From NCBI GenBank assembly GCA_902554355.1, contig CACDOC010000002.1, forward strand, positions 21,626 to 85,625: a stretch of 64,000 bases of DNA. Reading direction: 5' to 3'. Both the position numbers and the translations under genes were made by a program. Positions 34,438 to 45,217 of the stretch are shown piece by piece; the stretch's first letter is position 1; every line of letters begins with the position of its first letter. The notes beneath the pieces are model-generated. The model was not told the DNA's origin and ran no database searches. It saw only the letters and a list, made by a program, of their open reading frames with translations. Source of the stretch: an uncultured SAR86 cluster bacterium. GTDB taxonomy: Bacteria > Pseudomonadota > Gammaproteobacteria > Magnimaribacterales > Magnimaribacteraceae.

Positions 34438-35049
34438 TTAGTGCTTAACGACATCTATTCCTTCTGGAATCTCTAGTAAAAATTCTGAATCTGGCATCTC
34501 GTCCCAACTTATGTATGTGAAATCTAAAATAACTTTTTGTTCAAAAGTATCTACATAACTCAATGATCTAAGTTCGTCATTGTTCAACTGAAGGGTAACT
34601 CTCTTTAAAAAACTCTCTTCAACCTTTGGCTCTATAGAGCAGATAACTTGTTGTTTGCTAATTGTACATTCAGTCACCTCGAACAATTGTTCTAGCTCTT
34701 CTTTTTTTGAGCTAAAAATACCTATAGGACTTTCAGATAAAGTTGTATCTATTTGCGAAACATCTAATTGCTCAATTTCCTTATCCAATCTATAAAGTTG
34801 TATTCCATCTGAAGAAATTATTTCATTTAAAGGTTCTTGATATACAACCTTAAACATACCTTTTCTATTGGCTTTTATCTCTCCTTTAATCTGTCTATTT
34901 TGGCCATCTTTAAAGGTCGTTTGTGAGAATTCTGCAGAAAGGAATTCTTTATCGGTTAAAAAATCTAGAAAATTAGATTCATCAATATTAGTCGCACCTA
35001 GATTATTTAAAAAGATTAAGGCAAAAAGACAATAGATTGTGTTTCTCAT
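34438..35049 (-). CDS. lolA: Outer-membrane lipoprotein carrier protein LolA
   Basis: Periplasmic chaperone (203 aa) that ferries lipoproteins from LolCDE to LolB. A signal peptide ends near residue 19 (NNLGATN). The mature protein shows the LolA pattern: FSQTTFKDGQNRQIKGEIKANRKGMFKVVYQEPL, then LDKEIEQLDVSQID, and the ending LLEIPEGIDVVKH. It follows the NPP-type gene by 1 nt and complements lolC and lolD at 10-12 kb. Confidence 0.93.
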   Translation of the reverse strand: MRNTIYCLFALIFLNNLGATNIDESNFLDFLTDKEFLSAEFSQTTFKDGQNRQIKGEIKANRKGMFKVVYQEPLNEIISSDGIQLYRLDKEIEQLDVSQIDTTLSESPIGIFSSKKEELEQLFEVTECTISKQQVICSIEPKVEESFLKRVTLQLNNDELRSLSYVDTFEQKVILDFTYISWDEMPDSEFLLEIPEGIDVVKH

Positions 35050-35050
35050 T

Positions 35051-36211
35051 CTAATTTAGATCTATTTTTTTTCCTTCCATGTATTTTGGGATTTCTACAT
35101 TCAGTATACTTAATATAGTTGGAGCTACGTCTACTTGATGAACTTTACCTATCTGGAGAGGCTTAATTTTATTTCCATAGGCAAAAAAGATCCCTTCCAT
35201 GTCTTTATTTACTTCAGGATTATAACCGTGCATGCCGATTGGGGGGTTGTTATTCTTTCTTGAAACCAACATGTTTGGACTTTTAGTTAGAACTACGATA
35301 TCTCCTGTTCTGGTTGGATGTAGTAAATTTAACGATTTATGTATTTCATTTTTTCTTTTTACCTCTATAAATTTATTTTGTTTTAATGCTTTCATGGCTT
35401 TCTGTAAGTCACTCTGATCTTCTAAAAAAATATGACCTATTGCAGGACCTATGGATGACTTAGCTTTTATCTTAGAAGTCTTTAACAATTCATTGATGTT
35501 AATTAGATTTGATATATCAGTCATTCCATGATCGCTTACAACAATCAGAGTTACATTTTTCCATAGATCTTTATCTTTTATTTGATTTATTAGATCTAAT
35601 AGATGTTGGTCTTGCTGAATAAGGCTTTGCATGGTCTTTTTGTTATTAATGCCGTACTTGTGAGCTGTAGAATCAATTCCATGCCACCAAGTCATAATCA
35701 ATCTTGGCCTTTCGTCATCTGGTAAAGATAACCAATCTAATATTTGTTTAATTTTTTCTTCTTCTGACACCCTAGAGCTAAAAGGAAATTTACTGTAAGT
35801 AATTTCAATTCCGTTCCAATCGGTTTCAGATCCTACCCAGAAATAGGTTGCTGTTTTAATGCCTCGTTCTTCTAGATAAGCCCAAACTGGTTTTGCTTCG
35901 ATCCAGCTGGCATCCGGGCTATAACTAAAAGAACCCTTTTTTTTATCATAAAAAGAATTATGCAAAATGCCATGTTTATCTGGATGCACACCCGTAGCAA
36001 TAGAAACATGACCTGGATAAGTTGTTGATTGATAAACTGGAACTAATGATTCAGCTTTTAGACCTTTTGAAGATATGAGACTGAATCCACCTGTTTGCAA
36101 CTTTTCAGGAAAATCATGTCTCAATCCATCCATAGAAATAACTAACACAATATTGTCTTCTGGAAAAACAGAAATTGAGAATACAAGTAAAGCAAGAAGG
36201 ATGGATTTCAA
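35051..36211 (-). CDS. NPP-type phosphodiesterase, alkaline phosphatase superfamily
   Basis: A 386-aa predicted exported enzyme: a signal peptide (about 1-17) precedes the metal site VISMDGLRHDFPEK, and the nucleophile threonine lies in YQSTTYPGHVSIATGVHPDKHGI near residue 62. VSDHGMTDI near residue 225 and GMHGYNP near 325 supply more metal ligands. This is the ectonucleotide pyrophosphatase/phosphodiesterase pattern, acting on nucleotides or phospholipid-type diesters in the periplasm. The start is TTG, 1 nt after the ftsK stop. Its place inside the ftsK-lolA-serS group is unusual. Confidence 0.88.
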   Translation of the reverse strand: MKSILLALLVFSISVFPEDNIVLVISMDGLRHDFPEKLQTGGFSLISSKGLKAESLVPVYQSTTYPGHVSIATGVHPDKHGILHNSFYDKKKGSFSYSPDASWIEAKPVWAYLEERGIKTATYFWVGSETDWNGIEITYSKFPFSSRVSEEEKIKQILDWLSLPDDERPRLIMTWWHGIDSTAHKYGINNKKTMQSLIQQDQHLLDLINQIKDKDLWKNVTLIVVSDHGMTDISNLININELLKTSKIKAKSSIGPAIGHIFLEDQSDLQKAMKALKQNKFIEVKRKNEIHKSLNLLHPTRTGDIVVLTKSPNMLVSRKNNNPPIGMHGYNPEVNKDMEGIFFAYGNKIKPLQIGKVHQVDVAPTILSILNVEIPKYMEGKKIDLN

Positions 36212-36212
36212 A

Positions 36213-38579
36213 TTAATCCTCTGGAGGTGGTGGTATTAAAACTTCTCTATTTCCATTTGTAGCCATAGGACTTACAACACCAGCTTCTTCCATAGTTTCT
36301 ATTATTCTTGCTGCCCTGTTGTAGCCCACCCTTAACCTTCTTTGCACTGCAGAAATTGAAGCTCTTCTAGACTGAGCTACAAATGCCACTGCCTCGTCGT
36401 ATAGCTCATCCTTTTCTCCATCATCGTCTTCATCAGAAGTTATTCCAGGCATACCAGTTACAGCGCCCTCTTCTTTGGTTACTTCATCTAAGTATTCGGC
36501 CTTACCTCTTTGACGCCAATCGTCAGCAACTCTCTGAACTTCATCATCTCCAACAAAAGCACCGTGTACTCTTTGAGGAATTGAGGTACCAGGAGCTAAA
36601 TACAGCATATCTCCCTTGCCTAATAGTTGTTCTGCTCCTCCTTGATCTAGTATGACCCTAGAATCCATCTTTGAAGCTACTTGAAATGCTACTCTTGAGG
36701 ATATATTTGCCTTAATTAGACCTGTAATGACATCTACTGAAGGTCTCTGGGTGGCAAGGAGCATATGAATTCCAGCAGCACGAGCTTTTTGTGCAATTCT
36801 CGCAATTAACTGTTCTGCAGTTTTGCCTACAACCATCATTAGATCTGCTAATTCATCTACTGCTAATACAATCAAAGGAAGCTCTTCAAGATCAGGTGCC
36901 TCTTCACCTTCTTCAGCTTCATTTATTTTCCAAGTTGGATCTTTAACGGGTGAACCTGAAGAATTAGCTTCAGCAATTTTCTTGTTATATCCATTTAAAT
37001 TTCTGACTCCAAGATGTGCCATCAATTTATACCTTCTTTCCATCTCATTAACACACCATCGCAATCCACTAGAGGCTTCTTTCATGTCTGTTATTACTGG
37101 TGCAAGTAAATGGGGTATATCTTCATAAACAGATAATTCCAACATCTTTGGATCAATCAATATTAAACGCACTTGTTCGGGACTAGCTTTGTACAAAATA
37201 CTTATAAGCATCGAATTTATTGCTACTGACTTTCCTGATCCTGTAGTTCCCGCTACTAATAGATGAGGCATAGAAGCTAGATCAGCAACTATTGCTTCCC
37301 CGCTTATATCTTTTCCAAGTGCTACTGTTATGGGGCTCTTCGAATCGTCATAGACTTTACTAGATAAGACTTCACTCAATAAAACTGGTTGTCTATCTTC
37401 TCTAGGTACCTCAATTCCTATAGTATCTCTGCCTTCTATGACTTCAACGATTCTTACGCTAGTTTTGGCTAAAGATCGAGCAAGATCTTTGCTGATATTA
37501 GATACTTGATTTACTTTTAGTCCGCTGGGTAATTTTAATTCTAGACGTATAACTACTGGACCAGGTTGAATTGATTCTACGGTTACGTCATTAATGTTAT
37601 ATTCAGAAAGTTTCGATATCACTAATTCACCTAATTGTCTTAATGAGTTTTCAGAAGTCTCATCAGATGATTCTTGAGATTTCTCATCCAATAAAGAAAG
37701 TTTAGGCGGTTGAGATGGTTCCTTATATTCAAATAATTCCGTTTGTTTTTCAACTTCCGCACGCTTACTTGTTTCTAAAACTGGTTTAGTCTTAATTACT
37801 TCAGCTGGTTTTGATTTAGCCTTTTCCTTCGTTTTTACAACAACCTTTTCTTGCCTTTCAGCTTTCTCTTTTTTTAATTGTTGTTTTTCCTTTAAGGCAT
37901 TTAAAAAATTCGAAATACTTTCACCGAACGTAGATCCAGAAGAAATTAAAACCTCTTGAGTTTTAGAAATTAGAGCAACCCAAGACACTTCTAAAGAAAG
38001 CGTAAGGCCCAACAACAATAAGGCAATGAATAATAATAAGCTTCCTATGAAGCTAAGTGGCGTAATAAAAATTGAAGATAATTTTAAACCAATTAACCCT
38101 CCTCCTTCTTCAGGAAGAAAACTAATACCTGGTTCTAGGATTAAAGAAAAAAGAGTACATCCTGCTAAAACAACTAAGACCCACCCGAATATCTTTATAC
38201 CTAATAAGCCAGTATAAATATCAGAAAAAGGAACCCTGTGCTTAGAAATGAAAAAATGTCTAATTAAAGGCCACAACAACCAATAAACAACAATAAATGA
38301 CATGTAACCAAGAAAAGTGAACAAGAAGTCGCTTATGTAGGCACCCCAGCTACCCACGGCATTAGTTACTTGATATTCTTCAGACGAACTACTAGTAAAT
38401 AGTTGAGTATTCCATCCTATGTCCTTAGTAGAAAAAGTAGATAAAGCCAACAAAATAAAAATGCCAAAAAAACCTTGGATGATTAACCAAGAATCTAATA
38501 TGAGTTTATTTAAACGGATGCGGGACACTGAAACCGCCTGATTGACCGGTTTCTTTGTTGCTTGAGATTTTTTTACCAC
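36213..38579 (-). CDS. ftsK: DNA translocase FtsK
   Basis: Septal DNA pump (788 aa) that clears and aligns chromosome ends during division. Four or five membrane helices fill residues 30-215. A short charged linker (about 220-320) is followed by the motor with Walker A GTTGSGKSVAIN near residue 446 and the Walker B region LPLIVLAVDELADLMMV. The C-terminal winged helix (gamma domain, about 725-788, YNRAARIIETMEEAGVV) would read KOPS sites. It is far shorter than E. coli FtsK because the linker is short. The start is GTG. It faces trxB across 95 nt; E. coli has lrp there. Confidence 0.95.
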   Translation of the reverse strand: MVKKSQATKKPVNQAVSVSRIRLNKLILDSWLIIQGFFGIFILLALSTFSTKDIGWNTQLFTSSSSEEYQVTNAVGSWGAYISDFLFTFLGYMSFIVVYWLLWPLIRHFFISKHRVPFSDIYTGLLGIKIFGWVLVVLAGCTLFSLILEPGISFLPEEGGGLIGLKLSSIFITPLSFIGSLLLFIALLLLGLTLSLEVSWVALISKTQEVLISSGSTFGESISNFLNALKEKQQLKKEKAERQEKVVVKTKEKAKSKPAEVIKTKPVLETSKRAEVEKQTELFEYKEPSQPPKLSLLDEKSQESSDETSENSLRQLGELVISKLSEYNINDVTVESIQPGPVVIRLELKLPSGLKVNQVSNISKDLARSLAKTSVRIVEVIEGRDTIGIEVPREDRQPVLLSEVLSSKVYDDSKSPITVALGKDISGEAIVADLASMPHLLVAGTTGSGKSVAINSMLISILYKASPEQVRLILIDPKMLELSVYEDIPHLLAPVITDMKEASSGLRWCVNEMERRYKLMAHLGVRNLNGYNKKIAEANSSGSPVKDPTWKINEAEEGEEAPDLEELPLIVLAVDELADLMMVVGKTAEQLIARIAQKARAAGIHMLLATQRPSVDVITGLIKANISSRVAFQVASKMDSRVILDQGGAEQLLGKGDMLYLAPGTSIPQRVHGAFVGDDEVQRVADDWRQRGKAEYLDEVTKEEGAVTGMPGITSDEDDDGEKDELYDEAVAFVAQSRRASISAVQRRLRVGYNRAARIIETMEEAGVVSPMATNGNREVLIPPPPED

Positions 38580-38660
38580 TAAGAACTATAAGTTTTACTT
38601 ATTGTATAGATAATTTCAAAGATGTTCTAATCTAGAATGCCTAATTTAGATAGTCCAAGC

Positions 38661-40395
<1,735 letters not shown>

Positions 40396-41376
40396 TTAAG
40401 CTGATTTACTGTTTAAAGCCTTTTTAGCTTCTTGATATTCCTCAACTAAAGCATCCACTGCTTCTTTTACAGTAGGTACATCATGAAGATTGCCAATGCC
40501 CTGGCCAGATCCCCATATATCTTTCCATGCTTTTTTTTGGTTGTCTCCACCTGCTCCTGAAGATCCAAAATTCATATCATGTTTGTCCGCGTAAGGTAGA
40601 TTATCAGGATCAAGACCTGCATTAACTACACTGGGTTTGAGATAGTTTCCATGCACGCCTGTAAAGGTTGGAGTGTACATAATGTCATTTGCCTGACTAT
40701 CTACAATCATGTCTTTGTACCCTTGAGAAGCATTAGCCTCTTGGGTAGCTATAAACCTAGTACCAATATAAGCAAAATCTGCACCCATAGCTTGTGCTGA
40801 TAAAACAGATGCTCCGTGAGAAATACTTCCTGAAAGAGCAACCGGTCCATCAAAAAATTCTCTAACTTCTCTAACAAGCGCAAAAGGACTTAATGCTCCA
40901 GCGTGACCACCTGCTCCAGCACAAACTAATATCAGACCATCTGCTCCTTCATCTATAGCTTTTTTAGCGTGCCTTATATTAATTACATCATGCATAACAG
41001 CACCGCCGTAACTATGCACAGCATCAACAACAAATTTAGGTGCTCTTAAGCTAGTAATAACTATAGGAACTTCATGTTCCACACATATACCCATATCATG
41101 CTCTAATCGATTGTTAGAGTGATGACAAATCTGATTGACAGCGTAAGGAGCAATAACTGCATCTGGATTTTCTGTTCTGAAATCTTCTAATTCCTTTTTC
41201 ATCATAGTAAGCCATTCTGAAAGTTTTTCTTCTGGTCTTGCATTCAATGCAGGAAATGAGCCCACCACTCCAGCCTTACACTGAGCTAATACTAGTTCCG
41301 GATAAGAGACGGTGAATAAAGGAGCTCCTATTACAGGTACTCTGGTTTTGTCTTTTAAAAAATTAACAACATCCAT
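40396..41376 (-). CDS. Nitronate monooxygenase-family flavoenzyme (copy 1)
   Basis: A 326-aa FMN TIM-barrel protein of the nitronate monooxygenase/2-nitropropane dioxygenase family. Motifs are VIGAPLFTVSYPELVLAQCKAG at the start, ILVCAGAGGHAGALSPFALV near residue 150, with the family histidine, and ALSGSISHGASVLSAQAMGADFAYIGTRF for the FMN phosphate. Many members detoxify propionate 3-nitronate; others reduce flavin or quinones. It is the last gene of the leftward SDR-sohB-yhdH-small protein operon, 13 nt after the tiny membrane protein. Confidence 0.9.
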   Translation of the reverse strand: MDVVNFLKDKTRVPVIGAPLFTVSYPELVLAQCKAGVVGSFPALNARPEEKLSEWLTMMKKELEDFRTENPDAVIAPYAVNQICHHSNNRLEHDMGICVEHEVPIVITSLRAPKFVVDAVHSYGGAVMHDVINIRHAKKAIDEGADGLILVCAGAGGHAGALSPFALVREVREFFDGPVALSGSISHGASVLSAQAMGADFAYIGTRFIATQEANASQGYKDMIVDSQANDIMYTPTFTGVHGNYLKPSVVNAGLDPDNLPYADKHDMNFGSSGAGGDNQKKAWKDIWGSGQGIGNLHDVPTVKEAVDALVEEYQEAKKALNSKSA

Positions 41377-41389
41377 ATTTTTTCCTATT

Positions 41390-41518
41390 TTATTGACTTG
41401 ATACCCAAAAAACTGCCATAGCAGTTAAAGTTAAGATAATTCCTACGGCAGCAAAAGCATCTACCTTACTATCCTGTTCTTTCATAAGTTCCTTTTCTTG
41501 CTCTGAATGCTCTTCCAT
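41390..41518 (-). CDS. Tiny single-span membrane protein before nitronate monooxygenase 1
   Basis: A 42-codon gene absent from the ORF track. A strong ribosome site (TAGGAG) precedes ATG. The product opens with a charged stretch MEEHSEQEKELMKEQDSK and then has one hydrophobic helix, AFAAVGIILTLTAMAVFWV. It lies 8 nt after yhdH and 13 nt before the nitronate monooxygenase, so it is in the operon. A second such protein (MEEDKK..., 36 aa) precedes the other nitronate monooxygenase at 49.5 kb. I do not recognise the family. Confidence 0.78.
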   Translation of the reverse strand: MEEHSEQEKELMKEQDSKVDAFAAVGIILTLTAMAVFWVSSQ

Positions 41519-41526
41519 TTTTTCTC

Positions 41527-42519
41527 CTAAGCTAAATTAACAACTATGCGTCCGACCTGACCACCTTGTAATATTGTTTGAATTTCGTCCTCCAACCCAT
41601 CTAAAGATACTTCCTTAGTAAGATTGCTTAAATCCAGTTTCCAATCGGAACTAAATTTTTGCCATATTTCAGATTTTTGCTCTAGAGGAATTTCAACAGA
41701 ATCTATTCCAATTAAAGCATTCCCTCTTAGTATAAAAGGAAAAATTGAACTTTCAAAAGAAGGTCCTCCAACTAGACCACTACATGCAACTGCTCCACCA
41801 GGAGTTAGTGAAGTTAGAAGTAAAGTTAGGATGTCTCCGCTCGCTACGTCTACCCCTAAATCCCAGATACTTTTGCCTATAGGTTTTCTAGCTATTTCCT
41901 CTAAGTCCTCCCTTAAAATTACTTCTGATGCTCCTAAGCCGTTTAGAAATTCTTTTTGTGTCTCCTTTCCAGTAACAGCTGTAACTTCGGAATTTAATTT
42001 AGTTAACAACATTAAGGCTATAGAGCCAACTCCTCCCGTTGATCCAGTAACAATTGATTTAGTTCCTTCAAAGCCCTTATTTCCCCTAAACGAATCTAAA
42101 GCATTAACTGAAAGACCGGCAGTCAATCCAGCAGTTCCAAGAGACATTGATTCTATTTCTGAGAGACCATTTGGAAGAGGAGTAGCCCATGTAGAAGGAA
42201 CTCTAATATATTGCCCAAAACCTCCAGCAGTATTCATGCCAAGGTCATATCCAGTTACTATGACTTTATCTCCTTCTTTAAAAGCTTTACTAGAAGTCTG
42301 TTGAATTTCACCTACAGCATCTATGCCTGGTGTGTGGGGATAATTTCTAGTTACGCCTGGCATGCCAGAAGCAGACATTGCATCCTTGTAATTTAATGAA
42401 GAATAGCTAACTTTAATAAGTAGATCGCCTTCTGGTAAATCATCAATATTCTTTTCTACTACAGAAAGTTTATTTCCTTCTTCAGTTTTAACAGACTCAA
42501 GCGCTTGATAAGTTGTCAT
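41527..42519 (-). CDS. YhdH/AcuI-family NADPH-dependent acrylyl-CoA (quinone) reductase
   Basis: A zinc-free medium-chain dehydrogenase (330 aa). The N-terminal SYSSLNYKDAMSASGMPGVTRNYPHTPGID is diagnostic for the YhdH/YhfP group, followed by the nucleotide motif VTGSTGGVGSIAL near residue 160. AcuI-type members reduce toxic acryloyl-CoA to propionyl-CoA, for example after DMSP breakdown. The neighbouring acyl-CoA genes are compatible with this. Its ATG overlaps the sohB stop by 4 nt. Confidence 0.92.
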   Translation of the reverse strand: MTTYQALESVKTEEGNKLSVVEKNIDDLPEGDLLIKVSYSSLNYKDAMSASGMPGVTRNYPHTPGIDAVGEIQQTSSKAFKEGDKVIVTGYDLGMNTAGGFGQYIRVPSTWATPLPNGLSEIESMSLGTAGLTAGLSVNALDSFRGNKGFEGTKSIVTGSTGGVGSIALMLLTKLNSEVTAVTGKETQKEFLNGLGASEVILREDLEEIARKPIGKSIWDLGVDVASGDILTLLLTSLTPGGAVACSGLVGGPSFESSIFPFILRGNALIGIDSVEIPLEQKSEIWQKFSSDWKLDLSNLTKEVSLDGLEDEIQTILQGGQVGRIVVNLA

Positions 42520-43538
42520 GATATAAATCTATCCCTATTTACAATGTCATAAAATTTCAAAATTGATTTCTCAATAATCAGCTGAGTTGAAAAGGCAAAT
42601 TTCTCTGCTAAATTCTTTTTCTCAACATACTCAATTTCAAAGAGTTTCAATTTCTTTGAAAGACCTACTAAATAATCATCAGAAGTTCCTAAAGCATCTA
42701 TTAGCCCCACTTCGATGGCCCTTTCGCCTTGCCACACTTCACCAGTTGCTACTATTTTCGTATCAACTTGCGGTCTTTGTTCTTTCACAAAATCTTTAAA
42801 AATAAGATGTAAGTCTTCAAGCTCGGATTTAAATTTCTTTCTTCCAGCTTCGGTATTTTCTCCTAAGGTAGTTAAAGTTCTTTTAAATTCTCCTGCCGTG
42901 TGCATTTCAAAATCAATAGAATTCTTTTTTAGAAGACGGTGAAAATTAGGAAGTTGTGCAATAACTCCTATGGATCCAACTACAGCCCATGGGGCAGCAA
43001 TAATCTTAGTGGCAACACAAGACATTAGATAGCCTCCGCTAGCAGCAACTTTGTCAATACAAACGGTTAGCTTGATTTTGTTATCCACAAGACGTTTTAA
43101 TTCTGCAGCGCATAATCCATATGCGTATGCTGACCCTCCCCCGCTCTCTACTTTAATAACAACTTCTTTGCATTTAGTGTCAGAAAGTAAAATAGCATTT
43201 ATCTCATGTTTTAATTTAGCTACTTCTGATGCCTGTATATCTCCATTGAAATTTAAAACATAAACTGAATCTTCTTTAGAAGGTTTTTTATTATCTCTCT
43301 TCTGCTTTTTTTGAAGTTCTTTATTGTATTTTTTTAATTCCTTTGGGTTTAACTGAGAACTTCTTATAGAACTTCCCATTTCCTCATATTTTTTAGATAG
43401 ATTCTTAACAACTAAAGCACCTTTCGACGGAGTTTTGGATTTGGAAGATCCAATAATAATTAATAAAGGCAAAGTTATAGCTAAGGCTATAGTTATAACT
43501 TTTAAAAGGAAAACTCCGTAATCGGTTAAAAATTCCAT
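42516..43538 (-). CDS. sohB: SohB-type S49 peptidase
   Basis: An inner-membrane serine protease (340 aa) of the S49 (SppA/SohB) family, acting in the periplasm. A membrane helix spans about residues 10-30. The nucleophilic serine lies in the block KVAASGGYLMSCVATKIIAAPWAVVGSIGVI near residue 165, and the lysine base is probably K of TAGEFKRTLT downstream, as in SohB. VKVESGGGSAYAYG is also present. It sits between the 3-hydroxyacyl SDR and yhdH genes, overlapping yhdH. Confidence 0.92.
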   Translation of the reverse strand: MEFLTDYGVFLLKVITIALAITLPLLIIIGSSKSKTPSKGALVVKNLSKKYEEMGSSIRSSQLNPKELKKYNKELQKKQKRDNKKPSKEDSVYVLNFNGDIQASEVAKLKHEINAILLSDTKCKEVVIKVESGGGSAYAYGLCAAELKRLVDNKIKLTVCIDKVAASGGYLMSCVATKIIAAPWAVVGSIGVIAQLPNFHRLLKKNSIDFEMHTAGEFKRTLTTLGENTEAGRKKFKSELEDLHLIFKDFVKEQRPQVDTKIVATGEVWQGERAIEVGLIDALGTSDDYLVGLSKKLKLFEIEYVEKKNLAEKFAFSTQLIIEKSILKFYDIVNRDRFIS

Positions 43539-44306
43539 TTATTTGGGTTGCATTCTTATAGCACCATCCAATCTAATTGTTTCTCCATTCAAAAATGCGT
43601 TTTCTATTATGTGCTTAGATAATGCAGCGTATTCTTTTGGAATGCCAAGTCTCTTAGGAAACTGTGTCATTTCTATTAAAGGATTCTTAACTGTATCAGG
43701 CGCCATACTAAAAAGTGGGGTATCAAAAATTCCAGGAGCAATCGTATTAATTCTAATTCCCATTCTTGCTAAATCTCTGGCTATAGGTAAGGTCATTCCA
43801 ACTACTCCACCTTTACTTGCACTATAAGCAGCTTGTCCTATTTGACCATCATAAGCTGCTACCGATGCAGTATTGATAATAACACCGCATTCTCCATCAG
43901 CACTCGGTTCATTATTGCCCATTTCAACTGCAGCTAGCCTAAGAACGTTAAAAGTACCATTTAAATTAATATCAACCACTGTTTTAAAATAATCTAGAGG
44001 ATGGGCTCCATCACGTCCAACTGTCTTACTTGCGCTACCAATACCTGCGCAGTTAACAACTATATGAATCCCGCCAAACTTTTTAACAGTTTCATTAACG
44101 GCATTTTGTACTGAATCTTCGTCAGTAACATTTGCCACAACATAACTGCATTTATCTCCCAAACTCTCAGCAGCTTTCTTAGCGTTATCTTCATTGAGAT
44201 CTAGAAGCATTACATTGGCTCCCGATTCTACTAGCGTTTCAGCCGTAGCCATGCCTAAGCCGGAAGCTCCTCCGGTAATAAGTGCAACTTTATTTGAAAT
44301 TTCCAT
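43539..44306 (-). CDS. 3-hydroxyacyl-CoA dehydrogenase type 2-like SDR
   Basis: A 255-aa short-chain dehydrogenase with TGGASGLGMATAETL near residue 12, NCAGIG near 86, and a full active site YSASKGG near residue 160. The sequence resembles HSD17B10/3-hydroxyacyl-CoA dehydrogenase type 2, including the APGIFDTPLFSMAPD loop. It would oxidise 3-hydroxyacyl-CoA with NAD. It is first in a five-gene leftward operon that ends at the nitronate monooxygenase. The gene starts about 100 nt from the NtrC-like palindrome of the divergent TorF-type gene. Confidence 0.9.
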   Translation of the reverse strand: MEISNKVALITGGASGLGMATAETLVESGANVMLLDLNEDNAKKAAESLGDKCSYVVANVTDEDSVQNAVNETVKKFGGIHIVVNCAGIGSASKTVGRDGAHPLDYFKTVVDINLNGTFNVLRLAAVEMGNNEPSADGECGVIINTASVAAYDGQIGQAAYSASKGGVVGMTLPIARDLARMGIRINTIAPGIFDTPLFSMAPDTVKNPLIEMTQFPKRLGIPKEYAALSKHIIENAFLNGETIRLDGAIRMQPK

Positions 44307-44406
44307 CTTGTCTCCTAATAATTAAAGCTTCAAAGGGGCGAAATATTACACGATATATAACCAGATAGACATACTTTAAGTCTAATTTGGATATGAATTT
44401 TTTCTA

Positions 44407-44427
44407 ATTGCACCACTATCGTGCAAT
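44407..44427. promoter_or_regulatory. Candidate NtrC-binding palindrome
   Basis: ATTGCAC and GTGCAAT arms (7 bp, perfect) flank CACTATC. The 17-nt core TGCACCACTATCGTGCA matches the NtrC consensus TGCACC-N4-TGGTGCA at all but one fixed position. It is centred about 63 nt before the predicted start of transcription from the sigma-54 promoter listed next. Confidence 0.72.
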
Positions 44428-44453
44428 TCTCTCTATTACTTATTTATTTAAAT

Positions 44454-44469
44454 TGGCACAGGAGTTGCA
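44454..44469 (+). promoter_or_regulatory. Sigma-54 promoter
   Basis: TGGCACAGGAGTTGCA matches the -24/-12 consensus TGGCACG-N4-TTGC(A/T) at every fixed base except the G after CAC, with GG and GC at the required spacing. Transcription would start near 44480, giving a 39-nt leader with AAGGAG (44508-44513) before the ATG of the TorF-type gene. The NtrC-like palindrome lies upstream, as such promoters require an enhancer. Confidence 0.82.
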
Positions 44470-44518
44470 TATTAAGAATTGTAACTTAATTATTTTTTTT
44501 AAAATTGAAGGAGTACAA

Positions 44519-45139
44519 ATGAATAAATTTATAAAAATTGGGTTTCTTGCTTTACTTTCAAGTGTTGCAACCCTTCAAGCAGCAGAGTTTGAAAGTAATG
44601 TTGCTATGTCTAGTGATTATGTTTGGAGAGGTATGACTCAAACCTCTGAAGAACCCGCTATATCAGGTGGCTTTGATATTGCTGGTGAAAATGGTCTTTA
44701 TTTTGGAACTTGGGCTTCTAATGTCGAATTTGGCGATGGAGCTGCCCTAGAACTAGATTGGTATGCCGGTTATGCAGGTGAAACTGAAGCTGGACTAAGC
44801 TATGACGTAGGCTATCTTGCATTTACTTATCCTGGTGAAGATTCACTTGATTTTGAAGAGATATATCTTGGGCTCGGATACAGCTACTTCGGTTTAACAT
44901 TCTCATCAGGTCAAGATAGTGCGCCAGATAATACGGAGTTCTCTGTTGCATTAGGTGATACTGGACTCGGAGTAACTTACGGAGACTATGACGAATACGG
45001 TGAATACACAATCTTAAGCTATGATCTACCAGTCAGCTTTGCTGGTCTTAGTGTTTCACTATCTTGGAATGATTTTAGTGCTGCAGACTCTAGCGGTCTT
45101 GTAGATGAAGATACTTTCGTTATTACTTTCTCAATGTAA
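44519..45139 (+). CDS. TorF-family (TIGR02001) putative outer-membrane protein
   Basis: A 206-aa predicted outer-membrane beta-barrel. Residues 1-21 form a signal peptide (FLALLSSVATLQAA), and the mature part has the family opening FESNVAMSSDYVWRGMTQTSEEPAISGGFD, then alternating beta strands to a terminal FVITFSM. The ORF track starts at 44408, but that would lie within the NtrC site; the ATG at 44519 has a perfect AAGGAG site 5 nt before. Members of this family often sit beside glnK/amtB nitrogen genes in other proteobacteria. Here it stands alone behind a sigma-54 promoter, so it is probably induced by nitrogen limitation. Substrate is unknown. Confidence 0.85.
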   Translation: MNKFIKIGFLALLSSVATLQAAEFESNVAMSSDYVWRGMTQTSEEPAISGGFDIAGENGLYFGTWASNVEFGDGAALELDWYAGYAGETEAGLSYDVGYLAFTYPGEDSLDFEEIYLGLGYSYFGLTFSSGQDSAPDNTEFSVALGDTGLGVTYGDYDEYGEYTILSYDLPVSFAGLSVSLSWNDFSAADSSGLVDEDTFVITFSM

Positions 45140-45217
45140 ATGGACTTAACTCAATTTAAAAGGACTTAACTCCCCGTTAAGAAAGCATCTTTTACCCCCA
45201 TTTAGGATGCTAAATAA

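Noticed and set aside
41624-42304. A 226-codon plus-strand ORF
   Set aside because: It lies fully antisense to the well-supported yhdH-like gene, has no ribosome site and a proline/serine-rich composition typical of a shadow frame.
44408-44518. Upstream start for the TorF-type gene as given in the ORF track
   Set aside because: It would place the coding start inside the NtrC palindrome and before the sigma-54 promoter; the ATG at 44519 has a perfect ribosome site and a signal peptide.
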